This document shows, piece by piece, positions 10,530 to 21,401 of a stretch of DNA of 64,000 nt. Position 1 is the stretch's first letter, and each line of letters opens with the position of its first letter. The DNA is from Cyanobium sp. PCC 7001 (GTDB lineage Bacteria; Cyanobacteriota; Cyanobacteriia; PCC-6307; Cyanobiaceae): the NCBI RefSeq assembly GCF_000155635.1, contig NZ_DS990556.1, positions 672,416 through 736,415 of the forward strand, read 5' to 3'. The position numbers were made by a program, and so were the translations under genes. The notes beneath the pieces are model-generated. The model had not been told where the DNA came from. It worked only from the letters and a program-made list of their open reading frames with translations, and made no database searches.

Positions 10530-11605
10530 CAACGCCCCCCCAGGTACTGGAGGATGCCAGTGGCCAGGGCCAGGGCGAGGCGGCGGCGATGGGCGGGATC
10601 GGCCAGCCGCGGCGCGTCGAGGGCGCCGGTGACGAAGCCCATCTCCACCAGGGCGGAGGGCATCACCGTGCGGCGGATCACGAAGAAGCGGCCCTGTTTC
10701 ACGCCCCGATTGGGCGAGCCCGGCGACACCGCCAGCATCTGGCCCTGGAGGGAGCCGGCCAGGCGGCGGGACAAGCCACTGGAGAAGTAGAAGGTTTCGA
10801 TTCCGTTCACATCGGGGCGGGCCATGCTCAGGGCGTTGGCGTGCACGCTCACGAACACGTCGGCGCCGACGCGGTTGGCCAGGGCCACCCGGGGTGGCAG
10901 GTCCACGTCCACCTCGGACGTGCGGGTCATCACCACATTGACGCCGCGGGCCTGCAGCAGCCGCGCCACCTGCAGCGACACATCCAGCACCACGTCGGTC
11001 TCGCGCAGGCCGCGGATGCCCACGGCGCCGGGGTCAGGCCCTCCGTGGCCTGGGTCGATCACCACCCTGAACCGTCCCCGCGGCACCACAGGCAGGCCGT
11101 CGGCCGAGAGCGGGGTGCTGGCGGTGGGGAAGCTGGCAGGGGGGACGGAGACCACCGCCGTGCCGTCGAGGTCCCCCTCCCCGAGGCCCAACACCACCAC
11201 CCGCTTCAGCCCCTTGAACTCCAGCTTCCAGCGGTCGGGGGAGGTGCCCACCAGGCGCAGGTCGGCGGGATCGAGGTCGGTGCCGGGCCTGAACTCCACC
11301 ACGATGCGAGTGGTGGTAGGCGTGGGCTTGCCGATCCGCACCTCCCGCACCTCGCCGCTGCCCCGGATGGAGCGGGTGCGGGAGGGTGCGCCGGGGAGAT
11401 CGACCCAAACCCGCGGTCCCTGAAGCCGGGAGCCGTCCTCGAAGAACGCCTCCGGCCGCACGTTGGGGCTGGTGCGCAGCTCCAGCGCCCCCTCTCGGGT
11501 GAGGCGCCAGGCCGCCAGGCTCGAGGCCCAGGCCGGCAGGTCGGCCAGCAGCAGGGCCAGCACCAGCAGGCCGCGTATCACGTTCCAGGGATGCCTGCGG
11601 GTCAT
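10529..11605 (-). CDS. N-acetylmuramoyl-L-alanine amidase with AMIN-like N-domain
   Basis: 358-residue exported amidase that cuts the bond between muramic acid and the stem peptide. A signal peptide (GLLVLALLLADLPAWA, about residues 11-26) is followed by a strand-rich AMIN-like domain (about 30-150), then an Amidase_3 catalytic domain. That domain has the zinc ligands His in VIDPGHGGPDPGAVG, Glu in RGLRETDVVLD and His in VSVHANA, and the catalytic Glu in LVEMGF. ATG at 11605 gives an ideal signal peptide. It is coupled to murI by TGATG. It likely acts in septal splitting or wall turnover. Confidence 0.93.
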
Positions 11606-11639
11606 GGGCGGCCGGGGTGACGTTGGCTTGGAACGGGGC

Positions 11640-12458
11640 TCAGAACAGGGCCGGCCGGCGGTGCTGCAGGCTCGGCATCTGGGCCCGCACCCGTTCGCCA
11701 TGGCGGGGGTCGATCGGGGCGACCGCCAGCCCCGGGGCATCGCCGGCATCAGCCAGCACCGTGCCCCAGGGATCGATCACGAGGGCATGGCCGTGGCTCT
11801 GGCGGCGCCCGTAGTGATGGCCCGTCTGGGCCGGGGCCACCACATAGGCCGTGTTCTCGATCGCCCGGGCCTGCAGCAGCACCTGCCAGTGGTCCTTGCC
11901 GGTGAAGGCGGTGAAGGCCGCAGGCACCATGAGCACATCGGCACCGGCGGCGGCCAGGTGGCGGTAGAGCTCAGGGAAGCGGACGTCGTAACAGATGGAC
12001 AGTCCGATGCGGCCCAGGCCGGGCACCTCCACCACCGGCGGCAGCACCTCACCGGGCCGCACCGTGGCCGACTCCCGGTAGGTGTTGCCGTCGGGGAGGT
12101 CCACATCGAAGAGGTGGATCTTGTCGTAGCGGGCCAGCAGCTGTCCCTCGGTGCTCACCAGCTCGGCCCGGTTGAGGGTCTGCCCCTCGCCCGAGGGCAC
12201 CGGAAAGCCGCCGCCGAGCAGCGTCACCTGGTAGCGGCGCGCCATCGTCACCAGGAACGTGCTGCAGCGTTTCGCCAGGGCAGGGGCCAGCTCCAGACGC
12301 AGCTCGTCCTCCCCCATGAAAGCGAAGTTCTCGGGCAGTCCCACCAGCTCGGCGCCGCGGCGGGACGCCAGCTCGATCTGCTCCTCGGCGGCGGCGAAAT
12401 TGGCATCCGGATCCGGCGTGCTGGTGAGCTGCACCGCTGCCGCCAGAAAACTGCTCAC
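11640..12458 (-). CDS. Nitrilase-superfamily amidohydrolase (Nit1-like)
   Basis: 272-residue carbon-nitrogen hydrolase with the catalytic triad of the family: Glu in LPENFAFMG, Lys in RYDKIHLFDVDLP and Cys in GLSICYDVRFPELYR. The close match to the DKIHLFDVD and CYDVRFPE patterns points to the Nit1/deaminated-glutathione amidase branch, a repair enzyme. The substrate is inferred from this. GTG at 12458 starts right before the first strand (FLAAAVQLTSTPD); the longer frame to 12533 lacks resemblance. It is downstream of the ComB-like gene. Confidence 0.88.
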   Translation of the reverse strand: MSSFLAAAVQLTSTPDPDANFAAAEEQIELASRRGAELVGLPENFAFMGEDELRLELAPALAKRCSTFLVTMARRYQVTLLGGGFPVPSGEGQTLNRAELVSTEGQLLARYDKIHLFDVDLPDGNTYRESATVRPGEVLPPVVEVPGLGRIGLSICYDVRFPELYRHLAAAGADVLMVPAAFTAFTGKDHWQVLLQARAIENTAYVVAPAQTGHHYGRRQSHGHALVIDPWGTVLADAGDAPGLAVAPIDPRHGERVRAQMPSLQHRRPALF

Positions 12459-12529
12459 CTGGTGACAAAAACGAACCGCCGCACTGTAGGGGTGCTGCCA
12501 AGGGCGATCCCTCCAGACCGGCAGGGGGC

Positions 12530-13285
12530 TCAACTGGCCCGCAACACTCCCGGCGTGTCCTGGATCGGCACGATGCCGAGGCTGTCCACGGCGCTGCAGC
12601 AGGCGAAGTCGCCGTCATGGTTGCCGAGGCCGCTGAGCCGCTGGCCGTGGCTGGCGGCGCGGAGGCAGGTCTCGGTGTCGGTGTGCCACTGCTGCCAGAG
12701 GGCCAGGGCCGCGAGCATCTCGTCGTTGCCGAAGGTCACGCCCTGGTGGGGAGCCACCGCGAGCTCCGTGGCGGCCGACGCCACGGCACCGGCCGCCAGG
12801 CTGTCTTCGAGGGAGTAGTCGCCTTCCCAGCCGCTGCCCACGATCCACACCCGCTCCACGCCGGACTCCACCAGGCGCCGCGCCACGGCCGTGCGGTTCG
12901 GCAGGCAGGCCGTGAGCAGAAGGGGCACCGGACGCACGGCCTGGAGCGATCGGGTGCCGTTGGTGGTGCTCATGAAGATGCGCTTGCCCTGCACCAGCTC
13001 GGGGGTCACCGCCAGGGGGGAGTTGCCCAGGTCGTAGCCCTCCACACGCTGGCCGCCCCGCTCGCCGGCCCGCAGGGTGCGCTCGGGGGGCCAGGCGGCG
13101 GCGGCGGCATTCAGCGCGGCCAGGTCGGCGAAGGCCTCGATCGCCTCCGCCCCGTTCTGCAGCGCCCAGGCGATGGTGGTGGTGGCCCGCAGCACATCGA
13201 TCACGACGGCAGCGTCCGGCCCACCCTCCGCCACGGGCCCCACGGGAGGCACGCACTCGGAGGTGTGGAAGTAGGAGATCTGCAC
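12530..13285 (-). CDS. ComB-like 2-phosphosulfolactate phosphatase family protein
   Basis: 251-residue protein of the ComB family, with [21 protein letters not shown] near the start, [13 protein letters not shown] in the middle, [10 protein letters not shown], and a C-terminal [19 protein letters not shown]. Archaeal ComB dephosphorylates phosphosulfolactate in coenzyme M synthesis. Cyanobacteria do not make coenzyme M, so the true substrate here is unknown. GTG at 13285 begins right at the first strand (QISYFHTSE). About 200 bases separate it from the divergent ubiD-like gene. Confidence 0.85.
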   Translation of the reverse strand: MQISYFHTSECVPPVGPVAEGGPDAAVVIDVLRATTTIAWALQNGAEAIEAFADLAALNAAAAAWPPERTLRAGERGGQRVEGYDLGNSPLAVTPELVQGKRIFMSTTNGTRSLQAVRPVPLLLTACLPNRTAVARRLVESGVERVWIVGSGWEGDYSLEDSLAAGAVASAATELAVAPHQGVTFGNDEMLAALALWQQWHTDTETCLRAASHGQRLSGLGNHDGDFACCSAVDSLGIVPIQDTPGVLRAS

Positions 13286-13488
13286 GACGGACGCCGAAGG
13301 TTGGGCCTCACAGTAGGAATCTCCCTGCTCTGGCCGGATCGCAGCCGCTGGAACCCGTGGCCGCAACGCAGCGGACCGCCTGGCTGCGGCACAGTGCGCT
13401 TCAACCGGGGGATCCGGCTCCGGCCCAGGGGCCGCAGACCTCGCCACGGCACCAGCCCCGCCTCCTCCCCGCTCCCTGCCCCGCGTCC

Positions 13489-15075
13489 ATGACCGCCACC
13501 GAGGCCGTTCCCGTGACCCGCCGTCGCCTCCGCCGCGATCTGCGCGGCTTCCTGGAGCTGCTGGAGAGCCGGGGCCAGCTGCGGCGGATCCAGGCATCGG
13601 TGGACCCCGACCTGGAGCTGGCGGCGATCGCCGACCGGGTGCTCAGCTGCGGCGGTCCGGCCCTGCTGTTCGAGAACGTGATCGGCAGCACCATGCCGGT
13701 GGCGATCAACCTGCTCGGCACCCAGGAGCGGGTGCTGTGGAGCATGGGCATGGAGGAGCCGGCGCAGCTGGAGGCCCTGGGGGAGCGGCTGGCGCTGCTT
13801 CAGCAACCCCGGCCGCCCAAGGGAGCCAGGGAGGCAGTGCGCTTCGGTTCGGTGCTGCTGGATGTGCTCAGGGCCCGGCCCGATCTCGACCTCACGCCCC
13901 CCTGCCATCAGCAGGTGTTCAAGGGGGAGCGCGTGAACCTCGATGCCCTGCCGCTGCTCCGCCCCTGGCCTGGGGATGGGGGCCGGATCATCACCCTGGG
14001 GCTGGTCATCACCAAGGACCCGGAGACCGGCACCCCCAACGTGGGGGTGTACCGGCTGCAGCAGCAGTCGGTGAACACCATGACGGTGCACTGGCTGAGC
14101 GTGCGCGGCGGCGCCCGCCATCTGCGCAAGGCAGCGGCCCTGGGCAAGACGCTCGAGATCGCCATCGCCATCGGCGTGCATCCCCTGCTGGTGATGGCAG
14201 CCGCCACGCCGATCCCGGTGCAGCTGAGCGAATGGCTGTTCGCGGGCATCTACGCCGGCGAGGGGGTGCGGCTGGCCAAGTGCCGCACGGTGGACCTGGA
14301 AGTGCCCAGCCACAGCGAAGTGGTGCTGGAGGGCACGATCACCCCGGGCGAGGAGCTGGCCGACGGGCCCTTCGGCGACCACATGGGCTTCTACGGCGGC
14401 GTGGAGCCCTCGCCGCTGGTGCGCATCCAGTGCGTCACCCAGCGCCGTGAGCCCATCTACTTCACCACCTTCAGCGGCCGGCCCCCCAAGGAGGACGCCA
14501 TGCTCGCGATCGCCCTCAACCGCATCTACACCCCGATCCTGCGCCACCAGATCCCGGAGATCGTGGATTTCTTCCTGCCGATGGAAGGGCTCAGCTACAA
14601 GCTGGCGGTGATCGCCATCGACAAGGCCTACCCGGGTCAGGCCAAGCGCGCGGCGATGGCCTTCTGGAGCGCCCTGCCCCAGTTCACCTATACGAAGTTC
14701 GTGGTGGTGGTGGACCGCAGCATCAACATCCGCGATCCGCGCCAGGTGATCTGGGCGATCAGCGCCCTGGTGGATCCCCAGCGCGACCTGTTCGTGCTGG
14801 CCGACACCCCCTTCGACAGCCTCGACTTCGCCAGCGAGCGGCTCGGGCTGGGCGGCCGTCTGGCCATCGACGCCACCACCAAGGTGGGCCCCGAGCGGCG
14901 CCATCCCTGGGGCGACCCCCTCAGCCGGCCGGCGGAGCTGGAGGCCCGCCTGGACGCCCGCTGGGAGGAGCTGGGGCTCGCTGACGTGGGACTGGAAGCA
15001 CCGGATCCCGCTCTTTTCGGCTACACCCTGGAGCACGTGCTCGAACGTCTGACGCGCTGTGCGGCCCAGGCCTGA
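13489..15075 (+). CDS. UbiD family (prenylated-FMN) decarboxylase
   Basis: 528-residue UbiD-family decarboxylase, the group that uses prenylated FMN made by UbiX. Typical stretches are [18 protein letters not shown] at the start, [43 protein letters not shown] and the late segment [12 protein letters not shown]. Length and order fit UbiD itself. In cyanobacteria it is the candidate for 4-hydroxybenzoate decarboxylation in plastoquinone synthesis, which would tie it to sds in this window; that link is inference. ATG at 13489. An Rrf2-like gene follows 23 bases downstream. Confidence 0.9.
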   Translation: MTATEAVPVTRRRLRRDLRGFLELLESRGQLRRIQASVDPDLELAAIADRVLSCGGPALLFENVIGSTMPVAINLLGTQERVLWSMGMEEPAQLEALGERLALLQQPRPPKGAREAVRFGSVLLDVLRARPDLDLTPPCHQQVFKGERVNLDALPLLRPWPGDGGRIITLGLVITKDPETGTPNVGVYRLQQQSVNTMTVHWLSVRGGARHLRKAAALGKTLEIAIAIGVHPLLVMAAATPIPVQLSEWLFAGIYAGEGVRLAKCRTVDLEVPSHSEVVLEGTITPGEELADGPFGDHMGFYGGVEPSPLVRIQCVTQRREPIYFTTFSGRPPKEDAMLAIALNRIYTPILRHQIPEIVDFFLPMEGLSYKLAVIAIDKAYPGQAKRAAMAFWSALPQFTYTKFVVVVDRSINIRDPRQVIWAISALVDPQRDLFVLADTPFDSLDFASERLGLGGRLAIDATTKVGPERRHPWGDPLSRPAELEARLDARWEELGLADVGLEAPDPALFGYTLEHVLERLTRCAAQA

Positions 15076-15098
15076 GCCGCCCGCCTCTCCTGCCCGCC

Positions 15099-15533
15099 AT
15101 GCTGGCCAAGAGCACCACGGATGGGATCAGGGCCCTGCTGGAGCTGGCCACCGTTCCCGAACGCTGGCGCAGTGGCCCTGAGCTCGCGGCGGCCCAGCAG
15201 CTACCGGAGCCCATGCTGGAGCAGCTCCTGCTGCGCCTGCGCCGCGCCGGGGTGGTGGTGGCCCGCCGCGGTCGGCTGGGCGGCTACCGCCTGGCGCGCC
15301 CGGCGGCCGAGATCCGCCTGGCCACGGTGATCGCCGCCCTGCAGGCTCCAAAGCACCAACGGAATCCGGGGCTGGCGGCCTCCGCGGCCGAGCAGGTGAC
15401 CCAGGCCCTCGAGGCTCGATTGGAGCGGGCGGTGGGCCGGGCCCTGGAGGAGCTGAGTCTCGAGGAGCTGCTGTTCGATCTGCGCAGCGCCGAGGCCTGC
15501 CGCGACGGCGATGCCGGCCTGCTGCTGGGGTAG
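15099..15533 (+). CDS. Rrf2-family transcriptional regulator lacking Fe-S cysteines
   Basis: 144-residue winged-helix regulator. The HTH region covers residues 1-65 and ends in the family wing [14 protein letters not shown]. Members such as IscR bind a 2Fe-2S cluster through three cysteines at about residues 90-110. Here that region ([16 protein letters not shown]) has none, and the only cysteine is near the end. It therefore should sense something else, or bind DNA constitutively. It is co-directional with the ubiD-like gene and aroA. Confidence 0.85.
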   Translation: MLAKSTTDGIRALLELATVPERWRSGPELAAAQQLPEPMLEQLLLRLRRAGVVVARRGRLGGYRLARPAAEIRLATVIAALQAPKHQRNPGLAASAAEQVTQALEARLERAVGRALEELSLEELLFDLRSAEACRDGDAGLLLG

Positions 15534-15576
15534 GGCGGAGCGCTCCATAGGATCCCCGCACCGCAGAGCCTCCGCC

Positions 15577-16902
15577 GTGGCCCAGCCCAGCAGCAGCAGC
15601 GCCCCGCTCCCCCTGCCGGCCGGCGGCAGCCTGCGGGGCCGGGTACAGGTACCTGGCGACAAGTCGATCTCCCACCGGGCGCTGCTGTTCGGCGCGATCG
15701 CCTGCGGTGAAACCCGGATCGAGGGGTTGCTGCCCGCCGAAGACCCCCTCAGCACCGCCGCCTGCCTGCGGGCCATGGGGGTGGAGGTGTCCCCCATCGC
15801 CGCGGGCGCGGTGGTGCGGGTGCAGGGCGTGGGCCTCGATGGGCTGCAGGAGCCGGGTGACGTGCTCGACTGCGGCAACTCCGGCACCACCATGCGGCTG
15901 ATGCTCGGCCTGCTGGCGGGCAGGGCCGGGCGCCATTTCGTGCTGAGTGGCGATGCCTCCCTGCGGGGACGGCCGATGCGGCGGGTGGGGGCGCCGCTGG
16001 CCCGCATGGGCGCTGTGGTTCATGGCCGCAAGGACGGCAACTTCGCCCCCCTGGCGGTGCTGGGCCAGGCGCTGCGGGGCACCACCGTGCGGACCCCGGT
16101 GGCCTCCGCCCAGGTGAAGAGCGCCCTGCTGCTGGCAGCCCTCACGGCCGAGGGGCCCACCACCGTGATCGAGCCGTCCCAGAGCCGCGACCACAGTGAG
16201 CGCATGCTGCGGGCCTTCGGTGCCTCCCTGGTGGTGGACGGCCCGGGCAACACCTGCGTGACGGTGCAACCGGGTGCCCCGCTTCAGGGCCAGAGCGTGG
16301 TGGTGCCCGGGGACATCAGCTCCGCCGCCTTCTGGCTGGTGGCCGGAGCGATCACGCCGGGGGCCGATCTCACCGTGGAGAACGTGGGCCTCAACCCCAG
16401 CCGCACAGGCATCCTGGAGGTGCTGGAGCAGATGGGGGCCAGGCTCACGGTGCTGAATCGCCGTGATGTGGCCGGAGAGCCCGTGGGCGACCTGCGGGTG
16501 CAGCATGGCCCGCTGCAGGCCTTCAGCATCGGCGGCGAGCTGATCCCCCGCCTGGTGGATGAGATCCCGGTGCTGGCCGTGGCGGCCTGCTGCGCCGAGG
16601 GCACCAGCCGCATCCACGATGCGGCGGAACTGCGGGTGAAGGAGACCGATCGGCTGGCGGTGATGGCACGCCAGCTCGGGGCCATGGGGGCCCGGATCGA
16701 GGAGTACGAGGACGGCATGGCCGTGGAGGGGGCCGGGGCGCTGCGTGGCGCGGAGCTCGACAGCGAAACCGACCACCGGGTGGCCATGAGCCTGGCCGTG
16801 GCCGCCCGCATCGCCCGGGGCGACAGCCTGCTGCACCGCCATCAGGCCGCGGCGGTGTCCTACCCCGGCTTCTGGGATGACCTCCAGCGCCTCTCCGCTT
16901 AG
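15577..16902 (+). CDS. aroA: 3-phosphoshikimate 1-carboxyvinyltransferase (EPSP synthase)
   Basis: 441-residue enzyme that joins phosphoenolpyruvate to shikimate 3-phosphate for aromatic amino acids. [17 protein letters not shown] near the start, [12 protein letters not shown], the [13 protein letters not shown] phosphate-binding segment and the late VKETDRLAV motif are all present. The active-site loop is of the bacterial class whose motif has Ala ([15 protein letters not shown]). GTG at 15577 gives a normal N-terminus. The gene overlaps the following methyltransferase by 26 bases. Confidence 0.96.
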   Translation: MAQPSSSSAPLPLPAGGSLRGRVQVPGDKSISHRALLFGAIACGETRIEGLLPAEDPLSTAACLRAMGVEVSPIAAGAVVRVQGVGLDGLQEPGDVLDCGNSGTTMRLMLGLLAGRAGRHFVLSGDASLRGRPMRRVGAPLARMGAVVHGRKDGNFAPLAVLGQALRGTTVRTPVASAQVKSALLLAALTAEGPTTVIEPSQSRDHSERMLRAFGASLVVDGPGNTCVTVQPGAPLQGQSVVVPGDISSAAFWLVAGAITPGADLTVENVGLNPSRTGILEVLEQMGARLTVLNRRDVAGEPVGDLRVQHGPLQAFSIGGELIPRLVDEIPVLAVAACCAEGTSRIHDAAELRVKETDRLAVMARQLGAMGARIEEYEDGMAVEGAGALRGAELDSETDHRVAMSLAVAARIARGDSLLHRHQAAAVSYPGFWDDLQRLSA

Positions 16903-17806
16903 GCCCAGGGTCGGAGCCGATGGCAGCTTCAGCCTCTTCAGCGAGGCCTTCGGCGAGGGCTTCCACAGCGCCGAGGGAGCGCTGCGGGAAGCCCGGCTCA
17001 CCTACGTGCGGCCTGCGGAACTCCAGCGCCTCGCTCCCGGCGGCGAACTGCGGGTGCTGGATGTGGGGGTGGGGCTGGGCTACAACAGCGCGGCCCTGAT
17101 CGAGGCGGCCAGCGGCCGCGGGCTCACCCTGCAGTGGCTGGGGCTGGAACTGGATCGGCGGCCCCTGGCCCTGGCGCTGGAGCAACCGGGATTCCAGGCC
17201 CAGTGGCAGCCCTCCACCCTGGGCCTGCTGCGGCAGATTCTGGAGACAGGCCAATGGTCGGCCGGATTCGGGCAGGGCCGGCTGCTCTGGGGCGATGCCC
17301 GCCAGCAGCTCCCCACGCTCGAGGTGGCGGGGCATGGCTGCTGGGACCTCATCCTGCTGGATGCGTTCTCGCCCCGGCGCTGCCCGCAACTGTGGAGCCA
17401 GGAGTTCCTGCAGCGTCTGGCCGGGCTGCTGGCCCCCCGTGGACGGCTGCTGACCTACTGCTCCGCAGCGGCGGTGCGGAGCAGCCTCCAGGCCGCTGGT
17501 CTGGCGCTGGCCGCCATCCGCGTGGCCGATGACGGTGCTGCCACCTGGAGCGGGGGCACGGCCGCCAGTCCCTCGCCGCTGCTGCCCTCCCCGGCGCTGC
17601 GTTCGCTCTCTGCCATGGAACGGGACCACCTCGGCACCAGAGCCGCCGAGCCCTATCGGGATCCCACCGGCACGGCGACGGCGGAGCAGATCCTGGCCGC
17701 TCGCCAGCGGGCCCAGGCCAGCGGAGCGCGGGGGAGCACCAGTGCCTGGCGCCGGCGCTGGGGGCTGCCGGAGCGGGGACCGGGTCGACCCGGGCGGGCC
17801 ACGTAG
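16877..17806 (+). CDS. MnmC/MnmD-like SAM-dependent methyltransferase
   Basis: 309-residue methyltransferase of the DUF752/MnmC N-domain type. Features are [19 protein letters not shown] at the start, the SAM-binding motif [17 protein letters not shown] (about 62-78), and [18 protein letters not shown], whose DAFSP is the family catalytic signature. MnmC/MnmD methylates 5-aminomethyl-2-thiouridine at tRNA position 34; here the FAD oxidase domain of MnmC is absent. The last ~60 residues look disordered. The start overlaps the end of aroA. Confidence 0.87.
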   Translation: MTSSASPLRPRVGADGSFSLFSEAFGEGFHSAEGALREARLTYVRPAELQRLAPGGELRVLDVGVGLGYNSAALIEAASGRGLTLQWLGLELDRRPLALALEQPGFQAQWQPSTLGLLRQILETGQWSAGFGQGRLLWGDARQQLPTLEVAGHGCWDLILLDAFSPRRCPQLWSQEFLQRLAGLLAPRGRLLTYCSAAAVRSSLQAAGLALAAIRVADDGAATWSGGTAASPSPLLPSPALRSLSAMERDHLGTRAAEPYRDPTGTATAEQILAARQRAQASGARGSTSAWRRRWGLPERGPGRPGRAT

Positions 17807-17832
17807 ATTCCGCCCAGCCGCTGCTCCTCGCC

Positions 17833-19188
17833 ATGCTCGCCGTTGCCGTGTTGGCCGCCGGGAAGGGCACGCGGATGAAGAGTGAGCTGCCGAAGGTGCT
17901 GCAACCGCTGGCCGGCTCCACCCTGGTGGAGCGGGTGCTGGCCAGCTGCCGCCATCTGGCGCCCCAGCGTCAGCTGCTGATCGTGGGCCACCAGGCCGAG
18001 CGGGTGGAGGCGTCCCTGGCGGGGCAGCCCGGCCTGGAATTCGTGCTCCAGCAGCCCCAGCACGGCACCGGCCATGCCGTGCAGCAGCTGCTCGCGCCCC
18101 TGGAAGGCTTCGAGGGGGATCTGCTGGTGCTCAACGGCGATGTGCCCCTGCTGCGGCCCGCCACCCTGGAGGCCCTGCTCGAGCAGCACCAGCGCACCCG
18201 GGCGGCGGTGACGCTGCTCACGGCCCGGCTCGATGACCCCAGCGGCTACGGCCGGGTCTTCGCCGCTGACGACGGTCGCGTGAGCGCCATCGTGGAACAT
18301 CGCGACTGCACCGAGGAGCAGCGGCGCAATCCCCTGATCAATGCCGGGATCTACTGCTTCAACTGGCCGCAGCTGGCGGCGGTGCTGCCCTCCCTCACCA
18401 CCGACAACGACCAGGGCGAGCTCTACCTCACCGACACGGTGGGGATGCTGGAGCCCGCCATGCACCAGGAGGTCGCCGATGCCGCCGAGATCAGCGGCAT
18501 CAACGACCGGCTGCAGCTGGCCCAGTGCGAAGCGGCCCTGCAGGAGCGGCTGCGGCGCCACTGGATGGCCGAAGGGGTGACCTTCGTGGATCCGGCCAGT
18601 TGCACCCTGAGCGAGGGCACCCGCTTCGGCCGTGATGTGCTGGTGGAGCCCCAGTGCCATTTCCGCGGTGCCACCAGCATCGGCGCCGGCTGCCGCATCG
18701 GCCCCGGCTGCCTGATCGAGGACTCCCGGCTGGAGGAGGGGGTCCAGGCGCTGTACAGCGTGGTGCGCCAGGCCGTGGTGGGGGCGGGCTGCTCCCTCGG
18801 CCCCTTCGCCCAGGTGCGGCCCGGCTCGACGCTCGCCGAGCACTGCCATGTGGGCAACTTCGTGGAAGTGAAGAACAGCAGCCTGGGTGCGGGGGTGAAG
18901 GTGAACCACCTCAGCTACATCGGCGATGCCGACCTCGGCGAGCGGGTGAACGTGGGGGCGGGCACGATCACCGCCAACTACGACGGCGTGCGCAAACACC
19001 GCACGGTGATCGGTGCCGGCAGCAAGACCGGTGCGAACTCGGTGCTGGTGGCCCCGATCAGCCTGGGAGAGAACGTGACCGTGGGGGCAGGCTCCACCCT
19101 CACCCGCAACGTGCCCTCCGGCGCCCTGGCCCTGGGCCGGGCCCGGCAGCTGGTGAAGGAGAACTGGAGTGGCCCCCAGAGCGGTTGA
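17833..19188 (+). CDS. glmU: Bifunctional UDP-GlcNAc pyrophosphorylase / GlcN-1-P acetyltransferase
   Basis: 451-residue enzyme that makes UDP-GlcNAc for peptidoglycan and glycans. The N-terminal uridylyltransferase has [16 protein letters not shown] (residues 6-21) and NGDVPLL. The C-terminal half is a left-handed beta helix of hexapeptide repeats from about residue 255, with the acetyltransferase segment GNFVEVKNS and [10 protein letters not shown]. Full length. It starts 26 bases after the methyltransferase and converges with murF. Confidence 0.97.
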   Translation: MLAVAVLAAGKGTRMKSELPKVLQPLAGSTLVERVLASCRHLAPQRQLLIVGHQAERVEASLAGQPGLEFVLQQPQHGTGHAVQQLLAPLEGFEGDLLVLNGDVPLLRPATLEALLEQHQRTRAAVTLLTARLDDPSGYGRVFAADDGRVSAIVEHRDCTEEQRRNPLINAGIYCFNWPQLAAVLPSLTTDNDQGELYLTDTVGMLEPAMHQEVADAAEISGINDRLQLAQCEAALQERLRRHWMAEGVTFVDPASCTLSEGTRFGRDVLVEPQCHFRGATSIGAGCRIGPGCLIEDSRLEEGVQALYSVVRQAVVGAGCSLGPFAQVRPGSTLAEHCHVGNFVEVKNSSLGAGVKVNHLSYIGDADLGERVNVGAGTITANYDGVRKHRTVIGAGSKTGANSVLVAPISLGENVTVGAGSTLTRNVPSGALALGRARQLVKENWSGPQSG

Positions 19189-19236
19189 GCGCTTCAGGGC
19201 CTCCGATCCGATCGCCGTAGCCGAGGCCGTGGCTGT

Positions 19237-20646
19237 TCAGGCCGGGTCGGCCATCGCCTGCTGGAGCAGGGGAATGAGGCGTTCGAGCGCCACACTCCGG
19301 CTGGCTTTGAGCAGCACGGTGTCGCCGGGAGCAAGCCACGGCTGCAGCACCGCGGCCGCCGCCTCGGGGCTGGGTACCAGTGCCAGCCGGGACATCCCGG
19401 CAGCCTCGGCTGCCATCGCCTCGCCCTCGGCGCCGCCATCCACGATCAGCAGCCCATCGAGATCCAGCTCGATCGCCCGGCGGGCCACCCGGCGGTGCAA
19501 CGCCAGGCTCTTGTCCCCGAGTTCGAGCATGGTGCCGAGCACGGCGTAGCGGCGGCCGCCGGCCTGGGTCGCCAGCAGCTCCAGGGAGGCCAGAACCGCC
19601 TCGGGGGAAGCGTTGTACGTCTCATCGAGCAGGCGAATCCCACCCACCGCAAGGCGGCGGCTGCGGCCGCCCGGCAGGGCCACGTGCAGCTGCTGCAGCC
19701 GCTCGGGCCCGACGCCAAGGTGCCGGGCCACGGCCAGGGCCAGCATCAGGTTGCGGGCGTGGTGACGGCCCTCCAGCGGCAGCGGCACCGCCACGCCGTC
19801 CACCACCACGCTGCCGGCGGCGGGATCCTCCTGGCCCACCCAGTCCGCCTCGGCCTCGCCGGGATCACCCGCCAGGGCGATCCGCAGCACGGCCCCCTGC
19901 CACACCGCGGCCAGGGCAGCATCGAGCAGGGGGTCGCCGGCGGGGATCACCACCACCCCCTGGGGTTGGAGGGAGGTGGTGATCTCGCACTTGGCCTGGG
20001 CGATCGCCTCGCGACTGCCCAGGCGGCCGATGTGGGCCGTGCCGATGTTGGTGATCACCGCCACGTCCGGCTGGGCACAGCGGCTCAACCGCTCGATCTC
20101 CCCGAGCCCCCGCATCCCCATCTCCACCACGGCGGCCCGGTCGGCGTCGGTGAGGCGCAGCAGCGTGAGCGGCACCCCCAGATCGTTGTTCTCGTTGCCC
20201 CTGGAGGCCACCACCGAACCGAGCGGCGCCAGCACGGCTCGGATCAGCTCCCGGGTCGTGGTCTTGCCGGCGGACCCCGTCACCGCCACCACGGGCCCGG
20301 CAAAACCGCGGCGCCAGCCCGCCGCCAGCTGCTGGTAGGCCAGCACCGTGTCGGGCACGGCCCACAGGCCGCAGCCGCGCTCACCAGCCAGGGCCATCAG
20401 GCTCTGGAGGCTCGCCGGCGGCAGGTGGTCGCCCTGGAGCACCACAGCCGCGCTGCCGGCCTGGATCGCCTGCTCGAGAAAGTCATGGCCGTCGAAGCGC
20501 TCGCCCACCAGAGCCAGGAACACCCCGCCCGCGCTCAGGCGCCGGCTGTCGGTGCTGACGGCCGCAACCGGGTCCTGCGAGGGTGAGGCCGGATCAAGCA
20601 GCGGCGTTCCCAGGATCTCCGGCAGCTGGTGAAAGCGGAGCGGCAT
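19237..20646 (-). CDS. murF: UDP-N-acetylmuramoyl-tripeptide--D-Ala-D-Ala ligase
   Basis: 469-residue Mur ligase that adds D-Ala-D-Ala to the UDP-MurNAc tripeptide in the cytoplasm. The domains are an N-terminal UDP-binding domain (DSRRLSAGGVFLALVGERFDG), a central ATPase domain with P-loop VTGSAGKTTTREL, VEMGMRGLGEI and NIGTAHI, and a C-terminal domain with LLDETYNASPEAV. Its first 53 bases overlap the end of the preceding gene on the same strand, so it is probably co-translated with it. Confidence 0.96.
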   Translation of the reverse strand: MPLRFHQLPEILGTPLLDPASPSQDPVAAVSTDSRRLSAGGVFLALVGERFDGHDFLEQAIQAGSAAVVLQGDHLPPASLQSLMALAGERGCGLWAVPDTVLAYQQLAAGWRRGFAGPVVAVTGSAGKTTTRELIRAVLAPLGSVVASRGNENNDLGVPLTLLRLTDADRAAVVEMGMRGLGEIERLSRCAQPDVAVITNIGTAHIGRLGSREAIAQAKCEITTSLQPQGVVVIPAGDPLLDAALAAVWQGAVLRIALAGDPGEAEADWVGQEDPAAGSVVVDGVAVPLPLEGRHHARNLMLALAVARHLGVGPERLQQLHVALPGGRSRRLAVGGIRLLDETYNASPEAVLASLELLATQAGGRRYAVLGTMLELGDKSLALHRRVARRAIELDLDGLLIVDGGAEGEAMAAEAAGMSRLALVPSPEAAAAVLQPWLAPGDTVLLKASRSVALERLIPLLQQAMADPA

Positions 20647-21370
20647 CGGCGGGAAGCGGCGCGAGCAGGATCATGCCTGAACCCACCCGGGCACTCCGGC
20701 CGAGGGGATGGTGGCCCTCGCTCTCCAGCATGAGGCTTGTGTAGCCGAGCCGTCGGCCCTGCTCCAGCCAGCCATCGGCCAGGTGCTGCCGGCGGCGGGC
20801 ATCGAGGCTCAGGAACGGCCGGTCGAGCACCAACCGCAGCCGGGCGGCGGCGGCGATGGGATGGACGGCCCGGATCAGGGTTCCCCCTTCGCCGTCCTGG
20901 AACGCCTGCCGCAGGTCTGTCAGGGCAGGATCAGGCTCTGGGCCGGTTCCAGGCGTTGGCGTTGCCACTGGGGATGGCCGTGGCGCTGCCGCTGGGGATG
21001 GAGGGGGCAGCTCCGATGCCTTCGGAGCCCCCTCGGATGGTTCGGCCTCCACCGCCGTGGCGTCGGCAGGATCCAAGGCGGCAGGGACCTCCAGCGGCAC
21101 CGGCTCGGGCCGAGGCTGGGTCCGCTGACCGTCGAAGGACCGCACGCCCAAGACACCCAGGCCGAGAACCAGACCAAGCCCCAGGGCCAGGACCAGCGGC
21201 CAGAACAGACCTGCCAGCGGCGGCGGCCAGAAGGAGGGCCGGGGCAGATCCCCCTGGCGATTGCGGCGCCACAGCTCCCACAGCCGCAGCCTGGTGCTGG
21301 CCGCAGCGGCCCGCAGGTCCCGCCCCAGCAGCTTCCAGGGACTCACATAGGGGGCGGGCAGATGCGACAC
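20594..21370 (-). CDS. Membrane-anchored protein of unknown function upstream of murF
   Basis: 258 residues in three parts. A basic cytoplasmic N-terminus (about 1-48) is followed by one membrane segment (GLFWPLVLALGLGLVLGLGV, about 53-75). A Pro/Ala/Glu-rich linker (about 80-145) leads to a C-terminal domain (about 148-240) with ALTDLRQAFQDGEG and LVLDRPFLSLDARRRQHLAD. No family is recognised. The architecture is that of a single-pass envelope protein whose C-terminal domain lies outside the cytoplasm. It lies between glgA (31 bases) and murF (53-base overlap). Confidence 0.65.
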   Translation of the reverse strand: MSHLPAPYVSPWKLLGRDLRAAAASTRLRLWELWRRNRQGDLPRPSFWPPPLAGLFWPLVLALGLGLVLGLGVLGVRSFDGQRTQPRPEPVPLEVPAALDPADATAVEAEPSEGAPKASELPPPSPAAAPRPSPVATPTPGTGPEPDPALTDLRQAFQDGEGGTLIRAVHPIAAAARLRLVLDRPFLSLDARRRQHLADGWLEQGRRLGYTSLMLESEGHHPLGRSARVGSGMILLAPLPADAAPLSPAAGDPGNAAA

Positions 21371-21401
21371 CGTGGCAACTCAGTGGCGACACTGTGGCAA
21401 C

